The notes under the pieces: generated by a model
Told to the model about the DNA's origin: nothing
What the model saw: the letters and a program-made list of their open reading frames with translations, nothing else
Databases searched by the model: none
Shown here: positions 1-10,631 of the stretch, piece after piece
Numbering within the stretch: position 1 is the stretch's first letter
Layout of the letters: every line of letters starts with the position of its first letter
Made by a program: the position numbers and the translations under genes
Assembly: GCA_036936605.1 (NCBI GenBank)
Contig: JAUPFV010000002.1
Span: 215,380,029-215,444,028, forward strand
Origin: Limnanthes douglasii subsp. nivea
Lineage: Eukaryota; Streptophyta; Magnoliopsida; Brassicales; Limnanthaceae
DNA length: 64,000 nucleotides
Direction: 5' to 3'

Positions 1-1310
1 TCCACCATAAGTCCTTTACCCCCGAAATCGTTTGGACCACAAGGTACATAGAGTTCAAATCCTGATAGTCACCTATAGAGATAGTTTGTTCCCCGTGAAG
101 GTTGAGGTCACAAGTTCAATGATCCTTGGCCACATCGCGCTTAAATATTTCTACGATAGGCTCATCCCTTGCAAAGAACCCACGAATCCCTGATCCACCA
201 ACTTCGTTGGACTCCACTCTAGCCCATGCACCCATGATACATCATTATTATTACTTACATATGGTATCAACTCTCTGTTATCTATCAAACTTTGAATTTC
301 CTCCTTTAATGTTGTACAGTCCTTAGTAATGTGATCAATATTATTGTGATACTCACATAACTTACCATTGTTTTCTCTTGAGGACTTATCACTAGGAGAG
401 GAGTCCTAAAGGAGACTTTTATTTTATCTCATGATATTTGATTGACATGATCTCAGTTAGTTCAACATAAGCCTCATGCCTCACATATTTCCCTCGAAAA
501 TACCTCAAGTTCTTCCTATCGTGACTTGTCCCACATCGAACTGCAATTACATCAGAACTCTACGTTGAATCGATCGTGACTGCCTTGGGGCAGTGGTAGG
601 AGAATTCTTCGGCACGCTTGCTTATGCCGATAGAGTTCTCGGGATGCTTTACTCGAAGACCATAATATCCGCAAAATAGAGGTCGGAGCATGGCGAAATA
701 GTTTGATGCATTGTTCATAAATCTGAAATGGTGCATAACTTCCTCAGAAAGGACTTGTGCGTGAATCTACTCTAATAGTACATCGAAAGTGTGGAATTTC
801 CTTTTCGCCACCCCTTAAAAAATGGGCCATTTGGAAAATTCCTTACCTAAAAGACGTGATGGTTACCTATTCACGAAGTTTTTTCACGGTCATGCTTGGT
901 GCACATAAACCGTTGAGGTCAGTCCCACAAACTTATCTCGTTATATTGTATTAAAAAAATTAAGCGGTCTATCTGACCCTTTGTTATTCTGATTTTATCG
1001 AATCAATATTTTAAAAGCGCCCAAAATATCTCAAAGTCTGCAGCGTTCCATAGCGCTAATTGACCGAACCATGCCAACATTTTCCCCCGAATGTCACCAC
1101 AAAAGCTTTTTACATCAAATAATCACCCTCGAGGAAGTTAGCCATTGCATCTACGAAGCGCTCAATATGACAGTTGAGTCTATGTTTTCCATCTTGTCAC
1201 AATCAAAACTCCGCGGTAATTTAAAAGCCATAATTTCTGAAACCAAAAGATAATCTAACCTTATGTGCCATAGCGTACGACGAGTTTTGTCCATATTGCT
1301 TGATCAGTAC
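1..1310 (-). pseudogene. Element E: decayed gypsy gag remnant
   Basis: Read on the minus strand, the stretch near 1160-960 gives fragments such as HIERFVDAMANFLEGDY and GKMLAWFGQLALWNAADFE, which resemble the Retrotrans_gag core of plant Ty3/gypsy elements. Further downstream on that strand (about 360-280) is CEYHNNIDHITKDC followed by TLKEEIQSLID, a zinc-knuckle segment matching the Gag of the other gypsy copies here. Stops and frameshifts interrupt it throughout, so it is dead. Element H begins just to the right and its left flank is this gag, so E is older than H. Whether E belongs to exactly the same lineage is inferred from the knuckle only. Confidence 0.6.
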
Positions 1311-1349
1311 AAAAATGTTCAAAGGGAGAAATCGGAAGTAGCGCAATAT

Positions 1350-1597
1350 TTATCTTTTGTTTTTAATTTATTTGGTAACGAGTATTAACTTATAGGGTTG
1401 ACTCATAAGCATAGTTTGGCCCATTAGGCTAAAAGTTAGTATATAAATTATTCATGAGAGTTTATTTAATATGATGAAACTTTCTCTCTCTAAATAATTA
1501 AATGAAGCATCTCAATTATCTCTCTACTCTCTATCTTAAATTTATTACACCTTCTTACATTACCAAAATACCATTCGAATAAGATTTACCACTACCA
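1350..1597 (+). repeat. Element H left LTR (start approximate)
   Basis: Matches 17930-18185 over features such as the GCATAGTTTGGC/TCATAGTTTGGC word, the TATAAAT box at 1442-1448, the run of ATCTCTCTACT and the end GATTTACCACTACCA. Divergence is considerable (many substitutions and indels), so this is an old insertion. The end at 1597 (CA) is firm because the primer site follows immediately; the start is a guess within about 40 bases. Confidence 0.7.
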
Positions 1598-1602
1598 TAA
1601 AT

Positions 1603-1620
1603 TGGCGACCACAGTGGGAG
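1603..1620 (+). other. Element H primer binding site, tRNA-Arg-like
   Basis: TGGCGACCACAGTGGGAG lies five bases after the LTR end. Its complement ends in GTGGTCGCCA, as in a tRNA-Arg 3' end (GACCAC acceptor stem plus CCA). tRNA-Arg priming is typical of Tat/Ogre elements. The tRNA assignment is from memory of tRNA-Arg acceptor stems and was not searched. Confidence 0.65.
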
Positions 1621-1789
1621 AGTTTTAGTAAGGTACGCTGATACAAGCTACTATTACCAATCGTCTAAATGACTAGAATTCTCATCGATCCATATCGAAC
1701 CAAACTTCTCAATTTAGGCCCAGAGGAAATCAATGAATTTAGCCTAGTTATTTTATAGATTAAATTAAAAGTTTTGTGACTATTTACGA

Positions 1790-1990
1790 TAGATCAAAGA
1801 ATTATGTGCAATTCCAAAGCCCCCAACCCATCCAAACTTCAAGGGAAAATCAAAATACTCAATTCTGCAAGTATAACAACAATGTAGGGCATGATACTAA
1901 GGATTATATTACTTTAAAATAAGAAATAAAATTGTTAATTGAGAATTGGAAGTTAACTACTTTTTTAAGGCACAAGTGGGTAATAAGTCA
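1790..1990 (+). pseudogene. Element H gag remnant with degenerate knuckle
   Basis: The plus strand encodes CKYNNNVGHDTKDY followed by an acidic LK-EIKLLIEN-like stretch. This aligns with the Gag knuckle of A (CQYHNDIGHTTDDC then LKQEVQNLIE). The first His and last Cys have been replaced by Asn and Tyr. Just downstream the sequence jumps to RNase H, so protease and reverse transcriptase were removed by a deletion. Confidence 0.6.
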
Positions 1991-2119
1991 CTACCAAGTG
2001 CAAGTGGGGTGCATGCAAATTTACCTGTTGTTCGAATGCAAGTTATAGAAGCCCCCAAACAGGAATATACAGTGGTAATTACCAAACAGCTTGATGGAAA
2101 TTTACCTACTTTCCCTCTT

Positions 2120-3720
2120 TCAGAGTTTCAATGTACCATGCAATACGTTTTAGTTTCAAGGCATCAAACAATGAAGTTGAGTATGAGGCAACAATAGTTG
2201 GACTAAGACTTGCCCAAATATGTGGTGCTAAAATAATCTGATTGATAAGTGACTTGCAATTGCTCATGCATTAAGCTCAGGGTCAGTCCAAAGCGAGAAT
2301 AGAACAATTGATTAAATATTTTCAAATATTTTTTCTTCAAGTATGTGGAGTTTGAACATGTGTCGAGAACCAAAAATTTAATGGTTGATTCTCTAGCTAC
2401 TATTGCATACAGCGAGGTGTATTCTTGAATTTTGATACAAGGGTGCTCTTTAATAACAATAGGTGTACAAGTGAGATTGAGTACGAAGAAAATTTTCTAA
2501 CTATCCACTATAACAAGCCAAGATTGGAGGCATGAAATCAAACAGTTTATTACTAAGGAACTATTCCCATGTACAAAATATTATCTAAGAAATTGAAGTC
2601 TACAACACATGGTTTTTTAGACTTAAGAGATATAATTTAAAATAATTCTTTTAGTATGCCTCTATTGAGATGTCTTGGATCTGATGAGTCATAGGTAATT
2701 TTGTCTGAATTATATGATGAGGAAATATTTGCCCAAAGTTTCTAAATCTTTATTAGCAAGATATTATTGGCCTTTCATTATGGCATATACTAAATAATTG
2801 GTTAAACGATGTGATCCATGCCAAAGGTTTGGAAATACAATACATGTGTTAGTAGTCCCTATAAAATCAATATATGAAGCACTACCATTCGATAAATGGG
2901 GGCTTGATCTAGTGGAACCCCTACCAATGGCATTCTGAGGATGTCGAACTATTATATTGGTAGTGTATTATTTTTCTAAGTCGGTAGAATGTGCGCCTAT
3001 CTCCGGAACTACCTTTACAGTAGTGCTTAAGTTTATCCTCTCCAATATATGTTGCATATTTGGAATCCTATAATTATTACGACATATAATGGTCCTCAAT
3101 TCATAATAGGGACATGGATGTTTTTTGTAATTGTAGAAGAATTCAACATTGTTTTTCTTCACACTACCCTAAAGCTAATTGGCAAATAGAGGTTGTTAAT
3201 AACTATGTTGATAGGTCTATAACAAATTTAGAAGAGTAGCAAACAAATGGCCATATTACTTGCAAGAAGTATTGTAGGCTTATCGAACTACTCCTCTAAC
3301 TGCCACTCAAGAATCTAATTTTGCTTTAGTCTATGAGAGAGAATACAATAACACCAATTGAGTCTAACCTCCCTTCTTTTCAAATTCAAAACTATTCAGA
3401 AAAGGATAATGATGCAGCCATAAAAGCTCAATTAGACTTAGTTAAAAAAAATAAAGCCCACTTGAGAATGGTGCCCTATCAAGGCTTGATGAGAAGCAGG
3501 TATGCATCTAAACTTTGAATAAGAGAGTTTGAAGTTGGGGAAAAGTTGAGTTTATTTTTACACATAAAAGATAAAAAGTTCAGAAAGCTATCAACAAACT
3601 GGGAAGGGCCGTATACAGTGAGGGAAATGATCAAGCATGGAACGTATCAACTGGTTGATCAAGAATACATCTCTTTAAGGCATCCATGCATCTATAGGAT
3701 ATCGAACACTTAAGGCTTTA
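2120..3720 (+). pseudogene. Element H RNase H-integrase remnant
   Basis: From about 2140 the plus strand encodes pieces that match A's RNase H (ASNNEVEYEATIVGLRLAQ, then LISDLQLL). Integrase follows: a degraded zinc region (HCGF/CDPCQR equivalent near 2740-2830), a central core with the TYNGPQF-like DNGPQF site near 3080, and the C-terminal stretch RVKAHLRM-like near 3450, ending with the EHLR-like region near 3710. Many stops and frameshifts break it, and the catalytic Asp before NGPQF appears as Tyr. It is a dead pol fragment. Confidence 0.75.
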
Positions 3721-3849
3721 TCTTGAATGAATGCGTAAAATATTTGATTTATTTTTGTTTAAAGTAAATATTTGGGGGCATACTCTTTCCTCCCCGGTGG
3801 CTCGTGGAGGTTTTAACGAGGTCCGAATCATTATTAATCTAACATTTTT

Positions 3850-4200
3850 GCCTTAAATGTTTTCTCATATTATATGTGTATTCAATTTTGTGCCTTTGAA
3901 TGACTTGTGTATTAAATATTTGTGCCTTTGAATGGATTACCTTTGAATTTCTTGTGTATCTATTTTTTGTGCCTTCAAATAGATTACCTTGAAATAACAT
4001 GTGTATTCAAATTTTATGCCTTTGAACGGAATAACTTCGAATGACTTGTGTATTCATATTTTGTTCCTTCAAATGGATTACCTTTGAATGACTTGTGTAT
4101 TCAACTTTTGTCTCTTTTAATAGATTACCTTCGAATGATTAGTATATTTAATTTGTGTACCTTAAAATGGATCACCTTCAAATGGTTAAAGTAATTTGTT
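3850..4200 (+). repeat. 48-bp degenerate tandem repeat in element H 3' region
   Basis: The words GACTTGTGTATT and CCTTTGAATGGATTACC recur about every 48 bases: near 3901, 3950, 3999, 4041, 4089 and 4136. There are roughly six to seven imperfect copies. The array lies between the integrase end and the antisense gene. Tandem arrays in this part are a known habit of Tat/Ogre elements. No such array is present in A at the equivalent place. Confidence 0.75.
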
Positions 4201-4397
4201 CTAATGGATTACTTTTGAATAATTGGATTGAGACATATATATAAAAGTTGTGAGGAAACAATGTAGAACTGTTGGATTAATAAAATGACAAGTATAAAAT
4301 GCCTTGGGTAACCCAATGACTTAGTAGAATCCTAATTAAACATTACAAAATGCATTTGCCACGCCAAAGGCTTGCACAAAATAACATGATATAAAAT

Positions 4398-4534
4398 TTA
4401 ATGATCTTTGGGCTCATTCTCATCGACATTTGCTTCTTCTTCTTCTTATTCTTCTTTTGAACTTCCACCTCTAGAGTCCCATGCGTTACTTTCATCGAAA
4501 CCATCACTAGACGATCCCACAAATATACCTAATT
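4398..4534 (-). pseudogene. Element H antisense gene, C-terminal end (left of A)
   Basis: Minus strand reads GIFVGSSSDGFDESNAWD, then an acidic E-rich tail with an internal stop. This parallels the acidic tail of A's antisense protein (SSESSSDNEEE). It is continuous with 14926-17527 once A and one GATCA duplication are removed, so A jumped into the last exon of this gene. Not functional. Confidence 0.7.
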
Positions 4535-4539
4535 GATCA
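4535..4539. repeat. Target site duplication of A (left), GATCA
   Basis: GATCA here is repeated exactly at 14921-14925, directly outside the right LTR of A. Five-base duplications are the rule for Ty3/gypsy integrase. Confidence 0.95.
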
Positions 4540-4978
4540 TGATGAGTCCGAATCCAGGACATCTCCCCGGAAGGGCAGGTCAGTGTAAATTCTCTCCGAA
4601 TACCGGACAGATCATTTGGACCGGACAGATCACTTCGAAACAATGTGAGCCTAAGGCTGTTCGAACTATGACAAAAGTACTAAAAAACCTAAACACTTCC
4701 TGACTAAGCTACCTGTCCTCCTGCTTAGAACTCATGGGTCTTTAAACATGACCCGGGTCCATTAAACTTGACCCGAAAGCCCATAAGGGCCCAAACATCA
4801 CACTATAAATACTCAACCACCAGCATTAACTTCTGGTAATGAAAATTAACTGCTACCAAGCTGCTTAATTATCTCTCCACCTTGAAACACCCATACACCA
4901 CCGTTAAACACCCTTACACCACCTTTAAACTCCACTTAAAATTACTAGCCTACCCTCATGCTATTTTTATCCACACCA
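4540..4978 (+). repeat. Element A left LTR
   Basis: It is nearly identical to 14482-14920. By-eye differences are G/T, C/T, A/G, G/T, G/T and T/G substitutions with no indel. It contains a CCCGGG palindrome near 4750 and a TATA box at 4804-4810. It ends in CACACCA, next to the primer site. Confidence 0.95.
4804..4810 (+). promoter_or_regulatory. Element A LTR TATA box
   Basis: TATAAAT lies 264 bases into the LTR and is conserved at 14746-14752 in the right copy. In the position expected for the U3/R boundary, it would start the genomic RNA roughly 30 bases downstream (inference). Confidence 0.7.
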
Positions 4979-4980
4979 AA

Positions 4981-4998
4981 TTGACGACCACAGTGGGA
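4981..4998 (+). other. Element A primer binding site
   Basis: TTGACGACCACAGTGGGA follows the LTR by two bases. It is the same site as in H and B except that TGGCG has become TGACG, a mismatch to the tRNA-Arg CCA-proximal end. The same G-to-A change occurs in element C. Confidence 0.65.
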
Positions 4999-5051
4999 GC
5001 ACGAAGGTGCCTGAATCAAGCATTCAAAACCTGCCAAGAAATTCTGTCCGA

Positions 5052-7247
5052 ATGAATCCGGATAATCCAGAGCTTCCACCAGCTTTGCTCGAAGTGGTGG
5101 AAGAGAACGATGAGTATACTGTCCAAGGCAAAATGGGCGTGAAAGAAAAATCCAAGACATCGGTTGTTCATCACACCGACAACCCTAGAGAGCCCGAGGC
5201 TTCAAAAACTCATGTGAGTACCAAAAAGACACATGCTAGTTCTAAAAAGTCTCACCGGTCCAAGCCTGTGGAGAGCTCTGACTCAAGTTCAGAATCTTCG
5301 GGCAGCTCTTCGAACAGTGAGGGAAATGAAAAATCCTTGTCCTCTAGCAGTGATGAGGGTCGAACCAAGAAAAAGCAAAAGCAGGTTAAGAAATATTCGA
5401 GAAAAAGAGATCACCAAGGAAGAATGAAAAGACATATTGGAAATGGGTCATCTCATAACCGGAGGCATGTAGACCGGATGCTGATGGATCCTTTCGCTTT
5501 CCACGATGAACCAGGTATCTTTGCAACTCCCAATGAGGATACTGTGTTCAGTCGTGGAAGAAATTGGAGGCAATCTCCACTGTCTTCTAAAATCCTGTCC
5601 GGAAACCTCCCCAAGAGGTTTGACAGTACCAAGATGGAAAAGTACGATGGCAGTACTGATCCGGACAATCATCTGGAGCAATTCAAGAACTTCATGATGA
5701 ACTTTGATGATGATGATAAACTGTTCTGTAGGGAATTCTCCCAATCCTTCACGGGGAGTGCTCTGAAATGGTACAACAACCTGCCTCAGGGTTGTATTAA
5801 AGACTTTGATACGTTTTGGGTGGCCTTTCGAAGGCAGTTTGTGGGGAGTAAGGAGTTGAAGGGAAATGAAGACACAATAATCCATTGTGCCCAGGAGCCA
5901 AATGAATCATTGAAGGAATATATAAGTCGTTTTGTGAACACGAAGAATGGGTTGGCTGATTGCTTCGAGCAGGTGGCAATAGCATCCCTAAGACAAGGCT
6001 TGAACCCAGGCAACTTGGCTGATTCGGTGACCAGAAAAAAGGCCATGACCTGGGGGGGATTGCTAAATCAGGTTGGCAAGCAGATAAATGTTGATGAAAC
6101 AAAGAAAACCAGGGTGCACAGACAGGTGAGATCCACCCCGGTGGCACCAACTCCAAATCAAAACCAGTCCGGGAATAAAGCCAGAGAAACCGGACAGGGG
6201 CATGGTAGAGGAAAAGCTCAGTCTCAGCCGGCTGCTCCTGCTCAAAGTCAACAATCTAGAAACAAAAGAGGGCCATGGGTCCAACCGGAGTGGTTCGCAG
6301 AACTTAAAGAAAGCGTGGCCACCATTTTTGATAAAACAAAAGATGAGGTACACTACCGGAGACCGGCAACCTTGCAGTCTCCCAGAGAGCATCGTAACAA
6401 CTCTTTTTGCCAATACCACAATGATATTGGCCATACCACTGATGATTGCATAGCATTGAAACAAGAGGTGCAAAACTTGATTGAAAGGGGAAAGTTGGGT
6501 GCATACGTTAAAAGAAGAGGAGGCAACAAGCCTGACAACACTCACCGGGTTGGTCCAAGTAATGCTGCCCCGGAGGGGGCCATGGTAATAGTTGAAAGGT
6601 TTGATGTGGAATCTGAATACTTGGATCCTGATCCAACACGAAGTAAGGTGGGTGCCATAGAAGAGTGTTCTAAGACAGTCTACGGGCTCATTAAGTTCTT
6701 CGAGTCACTGACGATTTTCGGAGGGGACATAATGACTGCTCCTACTGCTTCTTCAAGAAAGAGGCATGTTCATAATTTAGCCTCCCAGCTAGAAGGAGGC
6801 ATGACATCCTATCAATCACCAAACTCATTCCCATTCATAGTCTTCGATGAGGATGATTTGAGAGATATTGCTGGCCCTCATGAGGATGCTGTTGTCATAG
6901 GAGCATCTATAGGGGGCAATGAGATAAGGCGAATTCTGGTGGATACTGGAAGCTCTGCCAATATCCTTTTTCTAAACACTTACAAGAAAATGAAAAATTC
7001 AGCTGTGATTCAGAAGTCGGACAGATCAATCGTGGGCTTCACGGGCAGCTCAGCCGATGTGATCGGGGAGTTTGAAGAAGAAGTGTTATTGGGCAGGGTC
7101 CCTTTCAAGAAAATGGTTAGAATACTCTTCATTGTGGTGGATTGTCCCACTTGCTATAATGCTATTCTAGGGAGATCTTGGCTCTCTAGGATGCATGCAG
7201 TGGCTTCGACAGTCCATCAGTGTTTAAAGTATGCTGTTCAGGGATAG
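5052..7247 (+). CDS. gag-pro: Element A Gag-protease
   Basis: About 731 codons from the ATG at 5052. The frame is open from a GTG at 5007, but the ATG is preferred because B has a matching Met-Asp-Pro start at 53930. The order is a Ser/Lys-rich N-terminus (residues ~50-140), a Retrotrans_gag core (~195-330, KYDGSTDPDNHLEQFKNFM), a proline/glutamine linker, a knuckle CQYHNDIGHTTDDC at ~453-466, and an aspartic protease with DTGSS at ~631. Gag would form the particle and protease would cut the polyprotein. The TAG at 7245 is not shared by B or C (which read GAQ and GEV there), so it is probably a recent mutation. The frame then continues toward RT through another, conserved stop at 7344. Confidence 0.9.
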   Translation: MNPDNPELPPALLEVVEENDEYTVQGKMGVKEKSKTSVVHHTDNPREPEASKTHVSTKKTHASSKKSHRSKPVESSDSSSESSGSSSNSEGNEKSLSSSSDEGRTKKKQKQVKKYSRKRDHQGRMKRHIGNGSSHNRRHVDRMLMDPFAFHDEPGIFATPNEDTVFSRGRNWRQSPLSSKILSGNLPKRFDSTKMEKYDGSTDPDNHLEQFKNFMMNFDDDDKLFCREFSQSFTGSALKWYNNLPQGCIKDFDTFWVAFRRQFVGSKELKGNEDTIIHCAQEPNESLKEYISRFVNTKNGLADCFEQVAIASLRQGLNPGNLADSVTRKKAMTWGGLLNQVGKQINVDETKKTRVHRQVRSTPVAPTPNQNQSGNKARETGQGHGRGKAQSQPAAPAQSQQSRNKRGPWVQPEWFAELKESVATIFDKTKDEVHYRRPATLQSPREHRNNSFCQYHNDIGHTTDDCIALKQEVQNLIERGKLGAYVKRRGGNKPDNTHRVGPSNAAPEGAMVIVERFDVESEYLDPDPTRSKVGAIEECSKTVYGLIKFFESLTIFGGDIMTAPTASSRKRHVHNLASQLEGGMTSYQSPNSFPFIVFDEDDLRDIAGPHEDAVVIGASIGGNEIRRILVDTGSSANILFLNTYKKMKNSAVIQKSDRSIVGFTGSSADVIGEFEEEVLLGRVPFKKMVRILFIVVDCPTCYNAILGRSWLSRMHAVASTVHQCLKYAVQG

Positions 7248-10200
7248 GTTGGGGTTGTCCGGAGCAGCCAAAAGATTGCAAGAGAATGCTATGCCACTAC
7301 CTTGGCTCCACGAACGCTGGAGGCAGTCCGTATAAATAATCAATAGCAGTTTGAGGGCCTTTCTGGGGGTGAGGGTGAAATTGATGACCCTAGAGAGACC
7401 CCTGGAGTGTTGATTCTGATTGAAGAGGTTGAAACGCACTGCTTGGAAGAAGGAAAAAGTGTCAAGATAGGGTCCAAAATGCCATCAATGTTGAAAGAAG
7501 AGATGTTGAAATTCTTGAAAGACCATCAGCACGTTTTTGCTTGGTGCAATGCTGATGTTACTGGAGTTCCATCAGAGGTGATTTCCCATCACCTATCTGT
7601 CCGGAGGGATGTGGCACCAGTGGTACAAAAGAGGAGAGCTTTCTCAAAGGAAAAGGCTGATGTCATAGTGCAAGAGGTTGACAGACTCACAAAGATGGGG
7701 CATATTAAAGAATCTCTATACGCTTTGTGGACTGCCAATCCTGTCTTGGTGAAAAAGAAGAATGGCAAATGGCGTATGTGTATTGACTTCACAGACCTCA
7801 ATAGAGCTTGCCCGAAAGATTTGTATCCGGTTCCCCGGATAGATCAGTTAGTAGACTCTACTTCTGGGAACAAGCTGCTCTCCTTCATGGATACCTTCTC
7901 CGGGTACAATCAGATCCAAGTAGATCCAAAAGATCAAGAGCACACCACGTTTGTCACTCAAGGGGTCTACATTGCTACAAGGTGATGCCTTTTGGCTTGA
8001 AAAATGCTGGGGCTACTTATCAAAGGTTAGTTAACAAGGCATTTGCTAATCAAATTGGAAGAAATATGGAGGTTTATATTGACAATACGATGGTAAAAAG
8101 TGTGGATGAGCAGTTGCACTTGTCCGACCTCCAAGAAACTTTTGCCAACTTAGCAAAAGTGAATTTAAAATTAAACCCTGAAAAGTGTGTGTTCGTAGTA
8201 CAGTCCGAGAAATTCTTAGGGTATATCATAAGTGAGCATGGAATACAGCCCGACCCGGACCAACTCAATGCCTTATTCCAGATGGAGCCTCCTCGAAACA
8301 TTAAAGAAGTACAGCGATTAACGGGGAGATTGGCTGCCTTGAACAGATTCATCTCCAGGTCTTCGGACAGGTGTGCTCCATTCTTTCAAACCTTGAAGGG
8401 TGCAAAGGGGTTTGAATGGACACCACAGTGTGATGAAGCATTCAATGAAATCAAGAAACATCTTTCCTCTCCCAAAACTTTGTTCAAACCAGTTGATGGG
8501 GAGACTCTCTTTGTGTATCTGGCTGTTTCAAGTTGTGCCATCAGTGCAGTGTTAGTAAGAGAGGTCGATGGGCATCCTCACCCAGTGTACTACGTCAGCA
8601 AAAGCTTGATTGATGCTGAGAGGCGTTACTTGAAACTCGAAAAACTGGCATTGGCTTTGGTGATAGCTGCAAGAAAAATGAGGCCCTATTTCCAGGCTCA
8701 TCCTATCATCGTCCGGACATCTTTCCCTTTAAAGAATGTCCTTCAAAAAGCAGACATTTCAAGCAGAATGACAAAGTGGTCAGTAGAGTTGGGGGGCTTC
8801 GACATAGACTTTGCTCCCCGAACAGCAGTAAAAGCCCAAGCTGTGGCTGATTTTCTGGTTGAATTCCACTCTGATAGGGATTCAGAGCAACCTACTGATT
8901 CAAAAGACAAGAAAGTGTGGATTGTCCGAACAGACGGAGGATCTAGTACCATGGGATCCGGGGCAGGAATATGTCTCACTTCCCCCTACGGGGACAACAT
9001 GTACCAAGCTATTTGTTTTGCTTTCAGGGCGTCCAACAATGAGTCCGAGTACGAAGCAGCCATAGCTGGGTTAAAGTTGGCCTATATCTGTGGAGCTAAA
9101 AGGGTCAAGCTACTAAGTGACTCCCAGTTGCTTGTCCACCATGCCTTGGGCCTATCAGAGGCTAGAAAGGAGCAATTGGTCAAGTATTTACTCCTCCTCA
9201 AAAATGAAGCGTTAAAGTTTAAAACTGTTGTCTATGAGCACATCCCCCGGGCAGAAAATGAGCTAGCAGACTCATTGGCAACGATAGCATATACGGAGTC
9301 CTATCCATGGATCCATGTACTTGAAAGCCCTTCTATTCAGCTCAATAAGGGTGGAAAAGAGGAAGTTTTTGAAATACAAGTGAATCGGCCTCAAGACTGG
9401 AGGTCTCCTCTCATACAATATCTGTCCGATGGTATTATACCTTCAAGTAAGTCACAAGCCAGAACGTTGAAACACAAGGCTCGTGGTTTCATTATGTTGA
9501 GAGAAGTGTTGTACAAAAAATCCTATAGTAAACCCCTCCTACGTTGCTTAGGGGATGATGAGTCACAAATGGTTCTCTCCGAATTGCATGATGGTGAGGG
9601 ATCAGCCCATTGTGGATTTAGAGCTTTGACAAGAAGAGTGTTACTCTCCGGATACTATTGGCCATCAATCATGAAAGATGCTAAGGAGCTGGTGAGAAGG
9701 TGTGACCCATGCCAGAGGTACAGCAATGAAATTCATGTGCCAGCCATTCCTTTGGAATCAATTTCTGAGCCCACCCCTTTTGCTCGATGGGGATTGGACT
9801 TGGTTGGACCTCTCCCTGTGGCATCCGGAGGGCGTAAAACTATAATTGTGGCCATTGACTACTTCTCAAAGTGGGTAGAAGCAGCCCCTGGCAGGGACAA
9901 CCTCGAAAGCTGTCATAAAATTCATTCTGTCCAACATATGTTGCAGATTCGGTGTCCCACAGAAGATAACAACAGACAATGGGCCATAGTTTGACAACAG
10001 AGAAATGGAAAGCTTCTGTTCCTCAAGGGGTATTCAACACTGCTTTTCTTCACCTTTCCACCCACAAGCCAATGGGCAAGTTGAAGTGGCTAATAGAACA
10101 ATACTGTCCAGTTTAAAGAAAAATTTGGAAGGGGCTGCTGGGAAGTGGCCTAGTTATCTACAAGAAGTCTTGTGGGCCTACCAGACAACACCTGGGGCTG

Positions 10201-10631
10201 CAACACAAGAATCCCCATTTGCCTTGATCTATGGAATGGATGCAGTAGCCCCCATAGAGAAGACACTCCCTTCATTTCGTGTTCATAACTTCTCCGGACA
10301 TGCTAATGAGATGGCAATTAGAAATCAGCTCGATTTGATCGAAGAAAGACGGGTTAAAGCTCATCTTAGAATTGCATACTATCAGGGCTTGATGAGAAGC
10401 AGGTTTGCTTCTAAAGTTAAAAGGAGAGATTTTCAACCAGGAGATAAAGTATTAAGGAAAGTTTTCTTGCATACTAAGGAAAAGCTCTTCGGAAAGCTGG
10501 CCCCAACCTGGGAGGGTCCGTATACTGTGGTTGAAAGAATCAAGCCTGGGACTTATTGGTTGGAAGACAAAGATGGCAGGGTTTTAACTCACCCTTGGAA
10601 TATTGAACACCTTCGAATGTACTTGGAATAA
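7248..10631 (+). pseudogene. pol: Element A pol: RT, RNase H, integrase (disrupted)
   Basis: It is in the same frame as gag-pro. RT begins near 7480 (HVFAWCNADVTG, then WRMCIDFTDLNRACPKD and SFMDTFSGYNQI). A 1-nt loss near 7961 shifts the frame before VMPFGLKNAGATYQRL. The active site reads YIDN instead of YIDD (Asn codon 8084-8086). RNase H of the gypsy connection type follows, then a second archaeal-type RNase H (RTDGGSSTMGSGAG, NNESEYEAAIAG). Integrase has GSAHCGF...CDPCQRY, WGLDLVGP and TDNGP, then ANGQVEVANRT. A 2-nt loss near 9889 and a TAG replacing Gln at 9987 break the core. The C-terminus is complete to TAA at 10629. Confidence 0.9.
7344..7346 (+). promoter_or_regulatory. Conserved in-frame stop between protease and RT (possible readthrough site)
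   Basis: CAA TAG CAG TTT in the gag-pro/pol frame. C has GAA TAG AAA TTA at the same alignment position and B has GAA TAA TAA CAG TTA. Flanking codons stay aligned and in frame on both sides. The context resembles the stop-CAR-YYA signal that permits readthrough in plant RNA virus replicase genes. Function is inferred. Confidence 0.5.

Noticed and set aside
1..330. Plus-strand ORF at 126-326 as a gene.
   Set aside because: The minus strand there carries the gag knuckle of element E; the plus frame has no support.
5448..6545. Long open frames on the minus strand opposite gag of element A (145, 119 and 160 codons).
   Set aside because: They overlap the well-supported gag on plus, have no recognisable domains and are not kept in C or B, so they are shadow frames.
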